Shown piece after piece: positions 35,504 to 48,674 of a stretch of DNA of 64,000 bases. Source of the stretch: Histoplasma ohiense (Eukaryota > Ascomycota > Eurotiomycetes > Onygenales > Ajellomycetaceae); the NCBI GenBank assembly GCA_017607445.1, contig JAEVHH010000002.1, positions 6,726,001 through 6,790,000 of the forward strand. Direction: 5' to 3'. The notes below the pieces were generated by a model. That model made no database searches, was not told where the DNA came from, and saw only the letters and a program-made list of their open reading frames with translations. The position numbers were made by a program, and so were the translations under genes. Within the stretch, counting starts at the first letter, position 1, and each line of letters begins with the position of its first letter.

Positions 35504-38500
35504 TTCTATATCCAAGTCTTCAGTCGACTTCTTTCTTCTCCTTAATCTTTCCTTGACTCTGGTGCGGCGTTTAGCCGCTTCGAGTTCTGTGTCTACTGCT
35601 GTCATTCTTCGCCATGTTCACCTCGGTGGCCTGATCGGTTGTTCCTTTTATCACAAGCTCATTCACTGACCTTCCTTCCTTACCTTTGGCACATGTTATA
35701 GGCGTAATAATCCCCCAAAGGCGTGGACTCAATCTACGAATCCTCTTACCCAGAAACCTTCCTATCCCAGTCAGAACGGAGGAGCCCCTCAGCGAAAATC
35801 AACGATTTCCCCTAACCCAATGGCATCCCCGTCGTCGAATAGGGAGTCAAACACCCCCGATATGCATGCCAATGACCGCCTCACCTTTCTCCTAGCTGCC
35901 TGCATCGTAAGTCCATCCCTCCTTTCCCTTAACCGGTTTTAGGAGCATACCTCCCTCGTCGTCCGTTCACTAATCCGTTCTGTTTGGTAGGGTTTAAACG
36001 CCACTATCAAAACAAAAAGCGGAGAGAGGTTTTCTGGCATTTTTTCGGGATCATCGTTAGAGTCGAATAACTCCTCATTTACATTGAAAATGACGCAACG
36101 TTGCTCCTCCCCACAAGCAGACAACGGTCGGTCGAATGGACTTAGTGACCTTTCTAGCCCTTACATTGGATCAGGTGTGGACCATCAAATGATTTTCGAT
36201 GTCCAAGATGTTGCGGATGTTTGTGTTGAAAACGTCTCGACCGCCGGTATTGCCGCAAAGGAACACAATGGTAATTAAAATACAGCTTTTCCATCTTTGA
36301 TCATTCATATATAGGCTAACAGATTTCCCTTTTCTTCCTAGGAGCTCCTACGGGTTTCAAAACGGATACAGACATCTCTGGCGCCCAAGTAGTCCGAGAA
36401 AGAGAACTCCAACCCTGGGAACCGGGTACAGATGCCCCTGTGGACATGTCTTTAGAGAGCACAGGTGCGACGAGCTGGGACCAATTTGAAGTAAATGAAC
36501 GCCTTTTCGGAGCCACTACAAGCTACGACGAGAATCTGTACACGACTCGAATAGATCGTTCCGACCCATCGTACAAACGCAAAGAAGCTGAGGCGGCTAG
36601 AATTGCACGTGAGATTGAATCCAGTGAGACCGATAATACCCATTTAAGAGAAGAGCGCGGATTATCTACTGAAAATGATTATGAAAACGAGGAGGATAAA
36701 TATAGCGGTGTTCGCCGTGAAGATTTCCCTCCCCTCCAATCCGGACAACCTAATAAGTATACGCCACCTGCAAGACGTGCGCCCACAAGCCACCCTACTG
36801 TTCCCGGCGCACCAGTTGATCCAGCAATCATCAGCGCCCAAATTGCGCGCCCCGACGTACCATCCAAACAATCAAGCCAGCCCAAGATTAGCGTCACACC
36901 TTCGCAAAGTACCACTACTAACGCCACCAATGTGCTCAAAGATAAAGCACCAGAAATAAATAAATCCGTTCCATCTCTTAATCCTGCTCCTGGTTCCGAA
37001 CAAAAAAATCCTCCCAGCAAGCCCTCCTCGAATTCCAACGTCCCACCAAAGCGTAATGGGGCGGAAAATGCATCCTCCAACGTGGAGGCTGAAGTGCTTG
37101 ACCATTTCCGGCAGTTTGCCAACAATGAAAAGATGAAACTCCAAGAGCGTCGTAGAAACCAAGCATCCTATGACCGGACAATTAAGCTCAATGAGCTTAT
37201 GAAATTCTCCAAAAACTTCAAACTCGGAACGCCTGTTCCCAAAGACCTTGTGCCCATCCTAGCCAAGGATCCAAGCAAGCAGGAGGAAATTATTGAGAAA
37301 GCACGCCGACAACATGAGGAAAAACTTGCAGCTGCCGCCGCCAAAGCCGCCGGCTCAACCGCTCCAGACGCATCGACTACTGCAGCATCAATTGCTGAGC
37401 AGAAGCCCACAGCACCTCGCGCTTCGGGCTCTTCCCGCTACGATGTGGGCGCCGCACCACCGGTGGCGCCGTCCGATCGTCAGCATTACCCTCGTGGCCG
37501 TCAAGGATATCCACCAATGGGTCCTCATAGTGGTCCAGGGGCACGACCGATGGGATATCATCCAGCACATGCTGGGCGGTCCGGTCCCGGTCTTCTCAGC
37601 CATCGCCTGGCAGATATTCAGCAGCAACGGAAGGGTGGAGGAATGGGCCATCCTATGCCTTCCCCGCTTTCTGTTCAAGACGGCCGCATTCCCCCTAACG
37701 GACCCTTGGCTGGTGATCCGTCCAATCTCAGTAATCCGCATAAATCGGTGCAGAGTCCAACATCGGCTACCTCAACGAAATTCAATGTCAAAGCACATGA
37801 ATTTAAGCCTAATCCTGCTGCAAATACATTTACTCCTGCAGGCGCGTCCGCTATACCGTCGAGCCCAGCACCTAACGCTAGACCACGATCAATTTCACGT
37901 GCTGCCAGCCCATCCGTGTTTTTCGGTGCAAAGAAACCACTACCAGCATCAGAGCGGCCTTCAATTAACAACTTCTTCAACCCGGTTAAGCGTATGAAAA
38001 AGGAAGCAACCACGCAGAGCAGTAAAGACTATGCATTTAATGGCGGAATTCCTCCAGCGTATCGAACTCCACCTACTTGGGAGGTTGCTCCGATCAATGC
38101 CGAGAAGACTTACGCTGATATGTTTAAAACTCCTACACCTGCACCCTCGGCTTCCCCGCAACGGGCTGCATCTAATCCTCAAATGCCACATCAACATCAG
38201 CTGCCGTTCCACCTTCAGCACGGCGGCCCTCCAACCACGGGCCCTCCTCAAGGCCATCCTCATCCCCACCCACAATCACACCACCCCTCAGCGCCCCCAC
38301 ACTTTGATGATCACCATCGTATGCACATTTCTGCTTCTACCTCACAAGTATACCCATCCCCCCGACTGCAGCAAACCCACGTGGCATACCATTCTCCTAT
38401 GGGACATCATGCACAGCTCGCATATGGGCAACCTGTTCCGCAGTTGTACACCGGCCAGGGTCCCCAACCTGCTCACATGCGACACTATCCCGGTGGCCCA

Positions 38501-39119
38501 CAGTTTGTTCACCCGCAAAACAGCATGGGGGCACCAATGATGGCCCAGCAACCTTCAAATGGCCCTTATGCCGGTATGCCACAAGGTATGGGTGTCCCAT
38601 ACAATCCCCAGATGCCGATGTACTCTCCAAATGCCGGCCATGCCTACCCTCAGCATGTACCGCCACCGCCTCAACCACACAGTGGCTACCCCAGCCCAAG
38701 CCGAGGGGCACCTATGATGATGCATCAAGGCTCTCAACAGGGCCACCCGCCTCAACCTATCATGTTTATGAATTCCGGCCAACATGGACAACCCGTCTAC
38801 GGCCCACAGCAACCAGGCCACAGTGAGTGAAACCAGCATTTTTTTTTCTCGTTATTTCCATAGCTTCCAATATTCGCCATGCTAACCATCGACAAAAGTG
38901 CCTCCAGTACGTTCTGGTTATCCTCAACATCAGCAGTCTCATTTCAATTCAAGCCCCCATCAAACACATCATTACCCACATAACCAACACAGAGCCCAAA
39001 ATCATAACCACTACAATCAAATGCCACACATGCATCATCCTCACATGCAACCACAAGGCCCACCACAAAATGCACCTTCAGGACCCCATCCTCCAGAGCC
39101 TGTTGATGAGGTGAAATGA
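34911..39119 (+). CDS. PBP1: Ataxin-2 homologue, Pab1-binding protein
   Basis: Exons 34911-35131, 35702-35906, 35991-36270, 36342-38822 and 38899-39119 encode 1135 aa. The N-terminus is Ser/Asn rich. The Lsm domain spans the exon 2/3 join (HANDRLTFLLAACI-GLNATIKTKSGERFSGIF) and ends in VDHQMIFDVQDVADVCVENV. The LsmAD follows (SWDQFEVNERLFGATTSYDE, then LYTTRI). A PAM2-like motif, FNVKAHEFKPNPAANTFTP (about 37780-37840), should bind the MLLE domain of poly(A)-binding protein. The C-terminus is Pro/Gln/His rich and prion-like. Ataxin-2 proteins control mRNA stability, stress granules and TORC1. Intron 1 is unusually long (570 bp) and holds a CA repeat. Confidence 0.95.
35479..35503. repeat. (CA)n microsatellite in PBP1 intron 1
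   Basis: About 12 CA units within the intron. Confidence 0.9.
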
Positions 39120-39835
39120 AGTTTCAGTGGCTAAACTTACGGCTCGCTTTTCCTCCCTGGAACTACCGATTGAGGTATGAAGACCGCAGAATATACTCAC
39201 TTGCCATTTTCCTTCTCCGGAATGTTGCATGCAGTGGTAGGACTAGTAGCTTGTGCTACATTGCTTTTTGCTATATTTTTTCTAGCCCCGGTTGTATTTG
39301 GACGTGTTGATTGATATTTTCCGCTTTATTTTACTGGTCTTTTGTGGTTGCAACATTCAGAAAATGGCTGAATGAACATTACATGATCGGAGAAGGAAGA
39401 TTTCTCCTGGTAAGCTTTATTGATACCTGCCCTCGTTCGTCTCTAAAGGCTGTCATTCTAATCGCAGTCACAGACGCCTGGAGCTAAGATTGGCCATATA
39501 CGACCATTTGCCGCTATTTTCAAGGTGGCCGGCCAGATTCAAGGTTTATCGGACCAAATCAATCAAACGCTTCGGGCCCAACGAAGGCGACCATATCAAT
39601 CATAAAGTTTTGAATCGGTTCCTCGTTGGATTGTGCCGCGATCCAGGGGGTCTGCACAAGCAAAAGCCAGCCACGTTTGAATACACTGTGACTCGTGGGT
39701 CTGAAGATATTGGAAGGAGGCGTTCAATTCGGGTATTCACAGCTAGCGATTACAGGAGAAGAATTGGCAGCCAATGCAAAGTTTTAAGGTCGATATTATG
39801 ACCAGAGATGGGTTGCCGGTGGGGATCGGTTGACG

Positions 39836-39866
<31 letters not shown>

Positions 39867-40739
39867 ATTGTGATGTCCAAGAATGAGCTTGAGGTGATAG
39901 AAGTGCGAGAGTGAAGGCAGAATTGGTGGGATGTGTCTGGCTAGTGATGCAGGTGGGATTAGAGATTGGCTTTTCGGAGGGTGGGATCTGGTAGCGAGTA
40001 GAATAGGTGGTTAGCAGGTTATTTTTTCTTGTTTTGTTCGGTTTGTCTATTTCAAAATGAAAAAGATGAGAACGACAAGCCGAAATAAAGTGGTTTGCTG
40101 ATTGACTATCATTACAGCTACTATTTTTAGTTAAAACGCTCTTCTCATCCCCCCAAAAGAAGGTATTCTTCTGTGCTTTGGAGCCACATGTCACATAACT
40201 ACCTATTACATTGTTGTGACAATCAAGCAGGAAACTCATCCCCCCGAACAGAAAAATGAAGGGGATAAAGATGGGGATATGGAATCCCTATCACTTGCTA
40301 GAAAGCCACGTGACCACGCCTATTTATTATTTCATTGACTATTTCCTTAACTCTAACGACAGGTCTTTACTGATAAGACACTTATGCAGGAGAAACCACA
40401 TTTCCACATTAAAATTATCCATTTAACCAAATTGTGCTGAGGATTGGGTGAGAGACATTCAGTTTGGGTTTTCATCTACTTATATAAGAGACGGAGAGCC
40501 ATGAAAGTTGGGACGTCGCTCTTAACCAGCAAATGGGACCAACGGGACCACGTACTGTATATCTTGGGCCATAAGTATTGCAACCCCCGCTACTTTTCTG
40601 CACAACACGGCATCATGATTGTGTTGGGGGTTGCCAATAGTTATGACCTCGCATTGTATTTCATATTTGATCCCTTCGGAAACCACGAACGAGAAATTCC
40701 CAGACTTTTTTTTCTACTATTTCGGACTCTCAGGGGCGG
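39120..40739. other. Intergenic, 3' of PBP1
   Basis: No intact gene. An (AT)n run lies at 39835-39863. An open segment at 40444-40743 immediately precedes the ankyrin pseudogene and may be part of its decayed N-terminus. Confidence 0.4.
39835..39863. repeat. (AT)n microsatellite
   Basis: About 14 AT units. Confidence 0.9.
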
Positions 40740-40942
40740 TTGAGTATTTACTCGAATCTAGTGAACAAACTGAATCTCAATGACAAAGATTTGAAAAGGG
40801 TAGATCGGCTTTATCTTGGGTAGTAGAAAACGGCATTGATATGACTGTTGAACTGCTGGTAGGGAGTAGCAACAGTCTCCTGGAGGACTTCCGGCTATGG
40901 TTGAAGAAAGGAGCTGAAGTTAATTCAAGGGTTAGGTATCAA

Positions 40943-40965
40943 CACACACACACACACACACACAC
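40943..40965. repeat. (CA)n microsatellite
   Basis: About 11 CA units inside the ankyrin pseudogene, disrupting the repeat pattern. Confidence 0.9.
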
Positions 40966-41410
40966 CACTGATGTATACGGTAAGTGGAGGGCATGCCGCC
41001 GTCGTCAAGGTGCTTTGGAGGCGGGTGCCAGCAGTGACTCGGCTGATGAAGTTGGGGGAACGCCGTTATTATACGCTTTTTACTGCGTGGGTGAGGACAT
41101 GTTAAAGCTACTTTTCAAGGGAATGAATGGTCACGATTGGTGTAGAGGAAGATATAAGTATAGTGTAGTTAGTGCTTCTTTCCTCCGGCTTCTGCAAATG
41201 GCAGCGATGTGCTGTAGCCAAGCTGCCTCTGGAAAAAAAAAAAAAAAAGGCGCCAATGTTGACACAGAGGACAATGATGGTTAGACACCGCTACACTAGG
41301 TCTCCAAGAATAAATATATGACAATTATAAGCCTGCTGCAGGAGAAGTGTGCCAATATTAACACACAAAATAAAAATGGCTAGACAGCATCGCATTGGTC
41401 TGTTGGTGAT

Positions 41411-41432
41411 GAAGAAGAAGAAGAAGAAGAAG
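41411..41432. repeat. (GAA)n microsatellite
   Basis: Seven GAA units inside the ankyrin pseudogene, giving a Glu run in the ankyrin frame. Confidence 0.9.
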
Positions 41433-41716
41433 ATGCAGCTGTGAAACTGCTGCTGGAAAAGGGTGGGACTCCGCTCGATCTGGCTGTCATGCGCAGGAAT
41501 GAGGTGATTGTAAGACTGCTGCTGGAGAAGGGCGTCAATATTAATTCAAAAAACAACCATGGTTGGACTCCACTTGATCTCGCTGCTGTAAACAGGCATG
41601 GGGCGATTGTGAGACTACTGCTGGAAAATGGTGCCAGGGATGGTGATGGGTCGATGTCACTGGACGCGCATGCACGGACAGCAGTAATTATTTCTGTAGC
41701 AAAAGGAAGGGCTTGA

Positions 41717-44498
41717 AAGAGCCCTCAGTTATTATTCATGCACATCTATCATCGTTACTGGTTCAGAAATTCAAAATTGAGGATTGTCATTGTGAGAATA
41801 GATATTCTAGTTATATTGTTCACTTAACAGTGATCTATCCCAAAAATGTTAATTTATATACTTGCATTTATCTCTCACTCACTCTAATTAAATTATAGAT
41901 TGATTGAGTCCTACTTTTATAGAACTAGGTATGTGATGATTGCACGTATGAATTCTGTTATTGAAACTACGTTACGTGCAAGTATATTGTGCTACGTTGC
42001 ATGCCATAACATATGAAAGGAGATGTGTGCAACGTGTACTTTGTATGGGTTACCATAGAGAATGTATGTGTGTGAGTGTTTTTTATGAGGGAAGGGGGAA
42101 GAGGAGCTGGAGGGCGAGCCACCTAGATGTCTTGTCTGGCCGAATGACTAGGCGGACTAACTGCCAACGAGGCTGCAACAGAATTGTATTCTCATTCTAT
42201 TAGGTTAGATATGTAAGTAGTAGAATAATGTATTGATAGTCGTGAGTTGCCCCTTCCACTATTCGTGCGTCCATGGGTCCTCTCTTTTTTTCGCCTTTCT
42301 TCTTTGCCTTCGGTTGTTTTTGAGGTTTGAATTGTGGATGCGGGCAGGAAAGAGGGGGAAACGAGGGTTCTGTTGAGATTGTGAGGATTATTAGCGGATG
42401 TGGTGGGCTGGATACTTCAATATTCAATGGCTTCATGCATTTTTTATGTACTGTGTGTACTGTGCATGGATGCGTGGCGTGCTGTGTGGTAAAATGCTGT
42501 AAGACTTTTGTGGGTTGGCGTATGCGTTGTATATGCGATGGTGATCTTGTCGTGTATTTACGTTGCAATGAAAATGCGTAAATTGATTTATTCTATTTTT
42601 TTCTGGCTCGTATTCATTCCACCCCCTTTAAAATGGGTGGTATGGAGACAAGATGTTTTGTTTCCTTGTTGCTGTCGTTCTTATTGTTTGGGGGAGCGTG
42701 TGTATATCTATTATCGTTGGGTATGTATCTAGGAGGCGCGGGGATGAACATTGTCAGCAGATGCAAAAAGGAGGGTTGAAGGAGGCTTAGCAGAGTTTTT
42801 GAACCATGCCCTTGTCCTGTCTCGGTTTGCCTCGCTGCTCGGGACTAAGGATTGGGATTTTTTTAACATTTTAGTCACCCAATCCAAGGGGACAAGAGAT
42901 TTGATAGTGATGTGAGGTGGTGTGATGTGATATGATTGTTGTCATCTCCTTCGAACTTCTTCTTTCTTTTCAAATTTCTCCTCAGGTCTTTTCAGTTTTC
43001 ATTTTGGTCATCATTCATACGCGCAAGCGAAGAGTTACAATGCAGCAGAAAAAGCGGTTCTCAGCAGGAGAGCCCACTACGAGGCAAGGCAAAAGGGACG
43101 CACAACAAGCAACTCCGTTCGCGGGAGAAATGACTCTCGATCCATAACTGGGGGGACCAAAACAGATATAAAGATTTTTTTCCCACTAAGAAGTCAAAAA
43201 CTCCACAATGCCCTACTTAGGAGGAGAGACGAACTTCGGTAAATTCTCGTTTCCCTCTCACTCCCAAGCCAATCCCTCTCCTGTCTCCTCTCTATTTCTG
43301 GTTCGCGCACAGGAATGTTAAAAATTTTTGCATTGTCCGCCACTGCCATTAGCTCCTCGCGTCCTCATGAAGCAAAGCAGACAGGAACTCCAGTTAAGTG
43401 GCGGCAAGTGGTTGTTGAACACACTGGTATATTGCTTTTCTCCAAGAGATCTTCCATGATAAGTTCATGACTGTCCCAGTACTTTAGGGGACAGAAATCA
43501 GATCCCTCTTGCCGATAGTGTGCCTGCGACAATCCCTCCCCAAAGCGAGGAGATAGCGAAGGGAAATAGAGACGAGTAAAGGAAAGAAAATGGTTGAGAG
43601 GTAGGAGGGCTGTGAGAGGACCAGGATATTCGCCGCCAGTTGGGCGATGGGCATTCAATAACTTCGTACTTTTTTTAAAAAAAAAATTGAAAAAAAAAAT
43701 TCATGATATATCTGACTTATCAGTCACAGAAGAGAGACAGATAGAATCAAGGCGAAGAAGAAAAAGGATTCTACCTCGCAAACATTGAAGTAGTCTGTCG
43801 TGTCGATATGTCCATTTTGTCTTGTCCCATGGGTGCGAGTACCGCATCTCTCTGTGCATGTACCAAAGCTCTTGCCTGGCGTTCTTTTGGGAGTCTGACC
43901 TTTTACCAGTCTCGCATCATAGGAGATTATGAGGGATGAAAGTGGGAAAGTAGGTGTGTAGATTCTTCTCAACTTGGGGTTGGGGGAGAGGGAAACACAG
44001 CCATCGAGATGGGTCGGGAACTGACCTGTTTGTAGAAGCTGAGATGCCTAGTTTATAAGTTTAAAGGAGGTGATGGAGAAACATTATAAGAGGCAGTTAA
44101 TTCAAAAGAGTAGGATTCATCCTGCCAATATTGATTCTCGAGCAGGAGATAGTGATTGTCAAAGCTTCAGTATCTGGGAGGAAATCGCGGCGTCAAAATG
44201 ACAATGGAAGCGCCAATAATAACGCTAAGCTCAATTGGGACATAATGACAGAGCCGCGACCATGCAACCCTCATGAAGATATTATTTTACTTCCAACCAG
44301 TACAGATACCTAATGCCCTTTTTCATTTCTTTTGTCGGAGTTCATCGACTTTGTGATAATGATATACGACGCATGCAAATGTTTATGTGACCACCAAGTT
44401 CGTATTTTTCGCGCAAAAAGGGAAAAGAAAAACAATCCCGGTGGCCTCCTTTAGCTACTTGTGGCGGAATTTATCACCTCTTCTTTATTTTCCTGGAC
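41717..44498. other. Gene-poor intergenic region, 2.8 kb
   Basis: Short ORFs only, none with a recognisable domain or credible splice sites. Several A/T runs (for example 43671-43700). I see no supported gene. Confidence 0.45.
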
Positions 44499-47417
44499 AT
44501 GGATTTTCTAAAGTCAGCTGTTGCTTCAGCTATTGCCAAGGGTAGCTCGTTTCCGTACAGTTTCGGCGACCGAGTTGATGATAACGAGTCCATCTGGACT
44601 CTTCACAACGGGACAAAACGGGTATGGGGTTCGGAACTTCCACGCCAAACTGACTCTCTGGAGCTAATCCTATCATCTTTTGGATAATTTAGGAAGATGG
44701 CTCTTCGTGCAGTATATTTACCTTTGATATTGCAGCAAACAAATCCCGCCTGCCCCTCGCGAAAAATGCAATTCGCAAACACCGTACCCTCAGGCACCCC
44801 GGCGTGATTAAAGTGTTGGAAACGATAGAGGTGGGGATACTCTTGCTTGTTTCGCGTGACATTGCTGTGTCATTCTTCTATTTTCACCACAGAAACAAGA
44901 AAAGTTAACGGGAAGCCGTAGACAGACGCGAATATTTATATCGTGACCGAAAGGATCAATCCCCTTTCCTGGCCGGTAAAAAGGAGGAGTCTGAGCGAGG
45001 AGACCGCAAAATGGGGCTTATTTGCAATTGCTGTGAGGCTCATACATAATGAAGTTACTCATTTACTCAAAGTCTTTTTTCGTTAATTCTTTTGCAGTCA
45101 ACGCTTAAGTTTATCAATGAAGATGCTTCGTCGGTTCATGGCGCGGTCCGGGTCTCCTCTATATACACAAGTGAAAGTGGGGAATGGAAACTTGGCGGAT
45201 TTGATCTACTTAGCTCTATGAAGGAGGACGATGCTGTAATATACGTTCGTTTCCCTCTCTCCGCCTAACTCGTGAGAATTGGTGGTTAACATTGCAGCAG
45301 ACATATGGTAGTCTTTTACCAGATTCCTCACGTTACGCACCACCGGAGATCGCAAAAGGCGGCTGGGAAATTATCAAACGCAACCCATTACCTGCGACGG
45401 ACTCTTACAATTTCGGGAGCCTTATTTTCGAAGTTTTTAACGGCAGCTATAGAGGAAACGAGCAGGCAGGCCAGACTTCGAATGTCCCGCCGAGCATGCA
45501 TCAAAGTTACAAGAGACTTATGAATCCCAATCCAAAATTAAGGCTGAGTGTGTCCAATTTCCTGGAACAAGGAATGCGCAGTGGTGGCTTCTTTGAAACC
45601 CCGCTGATAAGGCTCACACAGGATATTGAAAGTCTAGGATTGAAAAGCGAAGAGGAGAGGGATCAATTTATTAAGTACTTCTATATCTATTTTTAAGAGC
45701 CTCTGTGACCATTCGTCTAATCCCGCTATTTTAGTGAACTCGATGAGCTAGCAGATGATTTTCCCGAAGATTTCTTTAAGATGAAAGTTTTGCCCGAGCT
45801 GCTGAACTCAGTCGTGTTTGGTGGTGGGGGTCCGAAAGTTTTAGCTTCCATATTGAAGATCGGCACGAAGCTCTCAGAGGAAGAGTATTCGAGTAAACTC
45901 ACGCCGGTTATTGTACGATTATTCGGCAACCCTGACCGTGCTATACGTGTCTGCTTGCTCGATAGTCTCCCTCTGATGATCGACCGTCTCCCACAGAAGA
46001 TTGTTAACGACAAAATATTTCCCCAAATGGTATGTTTTATACCATGGGAACGATTTGATAGTCTTTGCTTTTTATATATTAACAGATGCTTTCAGGTGAC
46101 TGGTTTTACCGATGTCGCTCCGGTTGTAAGAGAGGAGACTGTAAAAGCAGTGCTCACTGTCATCGGGAAACTCTCTGACCGCACCATTAACGGCGAACTG
46201 TTGCGATACCTCGCCAAAACTGCCAACGATGAGCAACCTGGAATCCGAACAAACACGACCATATGTCTTGGTAGAGTTGCAAGGAACCTGGGACAAAGTG
46301 TCAGTTCCTTCTTTTATTTTGGTTGACTACAATTTTGATTGCTAATACCGAAACTGCTTATAAAGTCAAGAGCCAAAGTCCTCACAGCTGCATTTAGTCG
46401 ATCCCTGAGGGATCCGTTCGTCCATGCCCGAAACGCAGGCTTGCTTGCTCTAGGTGCAACTCTAGACCTATTTACTGAGGAGGACTGTGCAACGAAATTG
46501 CTGCCAGCAATATGTCCTTCTTTATTAGACAAGGAAAAGTTAGTATTGCCATTCCAAGCACTAGGGTAGAAATTAATTTTCACTAACTAATGAAAAGGCT
46601 CGTTCGTGATCAGGCGAACAAAACGCTTGATTTATACCTGCAACGAATTCGCAAATTCAGCGCATCGCTACCTGATACAGCGTTGCCAGCCCAGAATCAC
46701 TCTGATGCCCCTGCCGCAGGTGCTGCCCGAATGGGGACGCAAAATGACACATCCTGGGCAGGATGGGCAATTTCATCATTTACAAATAAAATAACTAGTG
46801 CGAAAGGTGAAATTGAACCAACATCCAATGGCAATCAGTCCATTGCTGTACCTACACTCCGATCTTCCTCAGCGCCGCGTCCAGCGATCTCGTCACCATC
46901 TGCCCAACTCGACAAATCAAAAGAAATCTTGCGACCCGGTGCACAACATATTCCCCGAGCCCCATCAGCACCTCCACCCCTAGGTAGTAAATTGGAACCT
47001 GAACCCAAAGAAGACGACGAAGAAGAGGACGCGTTTGACGCATGGGGAGCTATGGATGATGAGGCCAATGAAGATGATGGAGCGGACGATCCTTTTGATG
47101 CTAAAAGATTACATTCTCCTAGTGGTCTAGAAACTTCTCCGCACACTGCATTTGATGACGGTGGAGAACCCGATTTTGCCGGTTGGTTAGCCGCCCAATC
47201 CAAAGCAAAATCTAAAAACCCCTTACCTAAAGGACTTTCGAAGTCGACCGCGACAAAGGCTGCCAGTGCCACGCGGCTAACAAGCACATCGAAACCAAAC
47301 ATCTCGAGCAGCAAGAACTTGTCTGTCAAGGGCGGAACATCCCAACCGGCTAAAACGATCGATACAAAACCGAAAGACGATGCGAGTGGGGATGATTGGG
47401 GAGATGCTTGGGATTGA
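44499..47417 (+). CDS. SCY1-like pseudokinase (SCYL1/Cex1 family)
   Basis: Nine exons: 44499-44621, 44693-44830, 44922-45032, 45098-45244, 45298-45674, 45735-46029, 46096-46299, 46366-46538 and 46598-47417, giving 795 aa. The kinase-like domain has IYIVTERINPLSW, SVHGAVRVSSIYT and LGGFDLLS in place of HRD and DFG, so it lacks the catalytic Asp and is a pseudokinase. HEAT repeats follow (VRLFGNPDRAIRVCLLDSLP, DEQPGIRTNTTICLGRVARN, RDPFVHARNAGLLAL). The acidic tail ends in DDWGDAWD. SCYL1-type proteins act in COPI retrograde traffic and tRNA export. Exon 5 may instead start at 45301, and exon joins were chosen to restore family text. No unusual break was seen. Confidence 0.94.
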
Positions 47418-47916
47418 TCTTTTCCATGTGCTCTCTTTTCTTTTTCAGTTGGAAGGTGTACTTCCGTGCTCAAAACGGCGTCTGCCTACAGATTTTCTCC
47501 AGCTATGTAGTTCACTCTCGCCCATAGTTATTATAGATAAGACTATTCCAACCGTTAGCATTAGCGTCTTTGTTGACTGGGCATAAATCGCGTTGGAGCG
47601 GACAGCCTGTGTGAAATAGTGAATTGTTGAAGATGTTTACAAACGCAAGGGATAAGTAACCATCCCTTTACCACGCAAATAGATTGGAACTCCAGGATAC
47701 TTGTCATCTGTAGATTCAGACAGATGGAGTGCTCAAACTGCTGAACCTGTACTATGAAATGGTTTGAGCAAGGAACAATCAGGATATACCATGGATGCAA
47801 GGTTCCATCCCTTGAACTATCGAGTTTTCCGATGGCAAACTGCCACAGTTGACTATTTTACTCTCTGGGTTTTATATGCTCTGTCTGACCTTCAAAGAAG
47901 CCAAAATAGAAAAAGC

Positions 47917-47950
<34 letters not shown>

Positions 47951-47978
47951 AGTGGACGGCACCTGATAAGGAGTTAAT
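47418..47978. other. Intergenic, SCYL1 3' flank to tRNA
   Basis: No gene. It ends in a 32-base A run next to the tRNA. Confidence 0.5.
47918..47949 (-). terminator. T32 run downstream of tRNA-Gly (Pol III terminator candidate)
   Basis: 32 consecutive A on the plus strand, so T on the tRNA's coding strand, beginning 29 bases past the tRNA 3' end. Pol III stops at T runs of four or more; this one is far longer than needed. Confidence 0.55.
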
Positions 47979-48074
47979 TGCATCATCCGTGAATCGAACA
48001 CGGGCCTCATCGAACTTCTAACTTTAAGCTCAAAGCCATGGCAACGATGAATTCTACCACTAGACCAATGATGC
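47979..48074 (-). tRNA. tRNA-Gly (anticodon GCC), with intron
   Basis: The minus strand starts GCATCATTGGTCTAGTGG (acceptor and D arm; box A) and ends with CCCGTGTTCGATTCACGG (T arm; box B) and ATGATGC plus discriminator A. The acceptor GCATCAT pairs with ATGATGC. The anticodon stem CATCG pairs with CGATG and the loop reads TT-GCC-A. A 25-base intron sits one base 3' of the anticodon, where eukaryotic tRNA introns are placed. The mature tRNA would be 71 nt. It decodes GGC and GGU glycine codons. Confidence 0.96.
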
Positions 48075-48670
48075 TAGCTTGTTAGGGAGAACACTCCACT
48101 CCCCAACTGACAAAGGACTCTAGCGAACCTCTTGCCACAACGCAGGGTCAGTGCCAAGAGAACTCCACGCTTATATAAAAGAAACTAGACCAGATTTGAC
48201 CATAACTTAATTCTACAACCCAAAACTTTAAACATATACTTCCGCCTCGTCAACCCACATCTACGAGTCATTATCCGTTGATGAACCATTTATCCAAGGC
48301 GCTAGATTGGGGCTCTGGTCTTGAGAAATCCCCCTCATGTCACCATATCTTTTGATGGACAGCGAAATATATGCACGAGGAACAAACATATTTGACATGC
48401 TTTTTACCCCGACTGTCGGATTAAACAGATATCTCATACGAAAATGTCGTTTTTAATATTTTTAGCTTATACTACATTCTTTTCCTGAGTTATAAATACT
48501 CGACATATACGATTCAGGATTCTTATTCTCCTATACAAGCTGTGACCCCATTACCTACCACGCGACCGATCGAGAAGGATTACAAACCTCTCAAGTGTTA
48601 GTGCAAGCTTAGACTTTGAAGGCCAGAGTATCTACGGAGGAGCCATGGCAGCGATTGAAGCCATGACGAA
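48075..48670. other. Intergenic upstream of tRNA-Gly
   Basis: AT-rich. No gene supported. Confidence 0.45.
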
Positions 48671-48674
48671 GAAC

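Larger units (their letters stand above)
40740..41716 (+). pseudogene. Ankyrin-repeat protein pseudogene with RIP-like stops
   Basis: Ankyrin repeat text is spread over shifted frames: AVEYLLES (40741), LSWVVENGIDMTVELLVG, LWLKKGAEVNSR, GHAAVVKVL and LEAGASSDSADE (which need a frame shift to join), GGTPLLYAF, NVDTEDNDG, then LLLEKGVNINSKNNHGWTPLDLAA and VRLLLENGAR near the end. Within two repeats the expected Trp codon (G-W-TPLH) reads TAG: 41282-41284 and 41382-41384. A third TAG follows the H of TPLH at 41294-41296. A CA repeat (40943-40965), an A run (41233-41248) and a GAA repeat (41411-41432) interrupt the frame. The 3' 276 bp (41441-41716) remains open and ends normally. An ankyrin protein of unknown role is inferred, now inactivated. 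Confidence 0.75.

Noticed and set aside
36679..38013. Long antisense ORFs opposite PBP1
   Set aside because: They mirror the low-complexity PBP1 coding sequence; PBP1 itself has domain support and proper splice sites.
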